Of a DNA stretch of 6,199 bases, positions 6,132 to 6,199 are shown piece by piece. A program made the position numbers and the translations under genes. The stretch spans positions 1-6,199 of the forward strand of contig CBFGRU010000194.1 of the NCBI GenBank assembly GCA_965651255.1. The letters are read 5' to 3'. The stretch comes from CBFGRU01 sp965651255. Lineage in GTDB: Bacteria; Planctomycetota; Phycisphaerae; Phycisphaerales; SM1A02. The notes under the pieces are model-generated. The model was given only the letters and a program-made list of their open reading frames with translations, was not told where the DNA came from and made no database searches. The stretch's first letter is position 1; every line of letters begins with the position of its first letter.

Positions 6132-6199
6132 ATGCGGGCGACGATCATCTGCGGCCTGATGAGCGCGACGGTGCTGATCCTGATGGTGCTGCCGTGCAT
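6132..6199 (+). CDS. Possible 5' end of an exported or membrane protein (3' truncated)
   Basis: From ATG 6132 the frame is open to the window edge and reads MRATIICGLMSATVLILMVL, followed by PC. This is a signal-peptide-like start, with one Arg at position 2, then a hydrophobic stretch from 4 to about 20. The Cys at 22 hints at a lipoprotein, but the preceding residues (VLP) are not a clear lipobox and the following sequence is missing. No Shine-Dalgarno sequence is visible; the nearest purine run (AGAGGG, 6106-6111) is too far upstream. Another frame is also open from ATG 6098 to the end but codes for a charged, Asp-rich peptide typical of a shadow. With only 22 codons visible this is tentative. 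Confidence 0.35.
   Translation, partial: MRATIICGLMSATVLILMVLPC

Noticed and set aside
1..6199. CRISPR array, insertion sequence, tRNA or rRNA
   Set aside because: I saw no regularly spaced direct repeats, no transposase motifs or terminal inverted repeats bounding a gene, and no cloverleaf or rRNA-like stretch by eye.

Overview
The window looks like chromosomal DNA from a planctomycete, most likely of the Phycisphaerae. The strongest clue is the first, truncated gene. It ends in a PEP-CTERM-like tail of the P-[ST]-P-G-A, hydrophobic stretch, RRRR type that I associate with that class. High GC content, scarce Shine-Dalgarno sequences and a large secreted protein of unknown function fit this, but the lineage is an inference.

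Layout, left to right. (1) Positions 2-304, plus strand: the last 100 codons of a surface or secreted protein with the sorting tail. (2) Positions 354-383: a strong 13-bp hairpin between convergent genes, which also lies inside the last codons of the next gene. (3) Positions 345-1409, minus strand: an unrecognised 354-residue basic protein with a split CC...CxxC candidate zinc site. (4) Positions 1410-1515: a divergent intergenic region with two inverted repeats, one just upstream of queD. (5) Positions 1516-1890, plus strand: queD, 6-carboxy-tetrahydropterin synthase of the queuosine pathway, with all catalytic and zinc residues present. (6) Positions 1909-3903, minus strand: a P1B-4 type (SPC/HEGST) heavy-metal-transporting P-type ATPase, ending 18 bp from the queD stop. 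(7) Positions 3946-5976, minus strand: a 676-residue exported, mostly helical protein of unknown function, upstream of the ATPase on the same strand and possibly co-transcribed with it. (8) Positions 5977-6131: an intergenic region with a weak promoter candidate. (9) Positions 6132-6199: the possible beginning of a plus-strand gene with a signal-peptide-like N-terminus.

The genes do not form one obvious pathway. queD serves tRNA modification and stands alone, the ATPase serves metal homeostasis, and the two flanking proteins are exported. I see no mobile element, CRISPR array, tRNA or rRNA, and no clear new multi-gene system. The best candidates for follow-up are the hairpin that doubles as coding sequence, the uncharacterised CxxC protein, the queD-proximal inverted repeat, and the pairing of the secreted protein with a P1B-4 ATPase.
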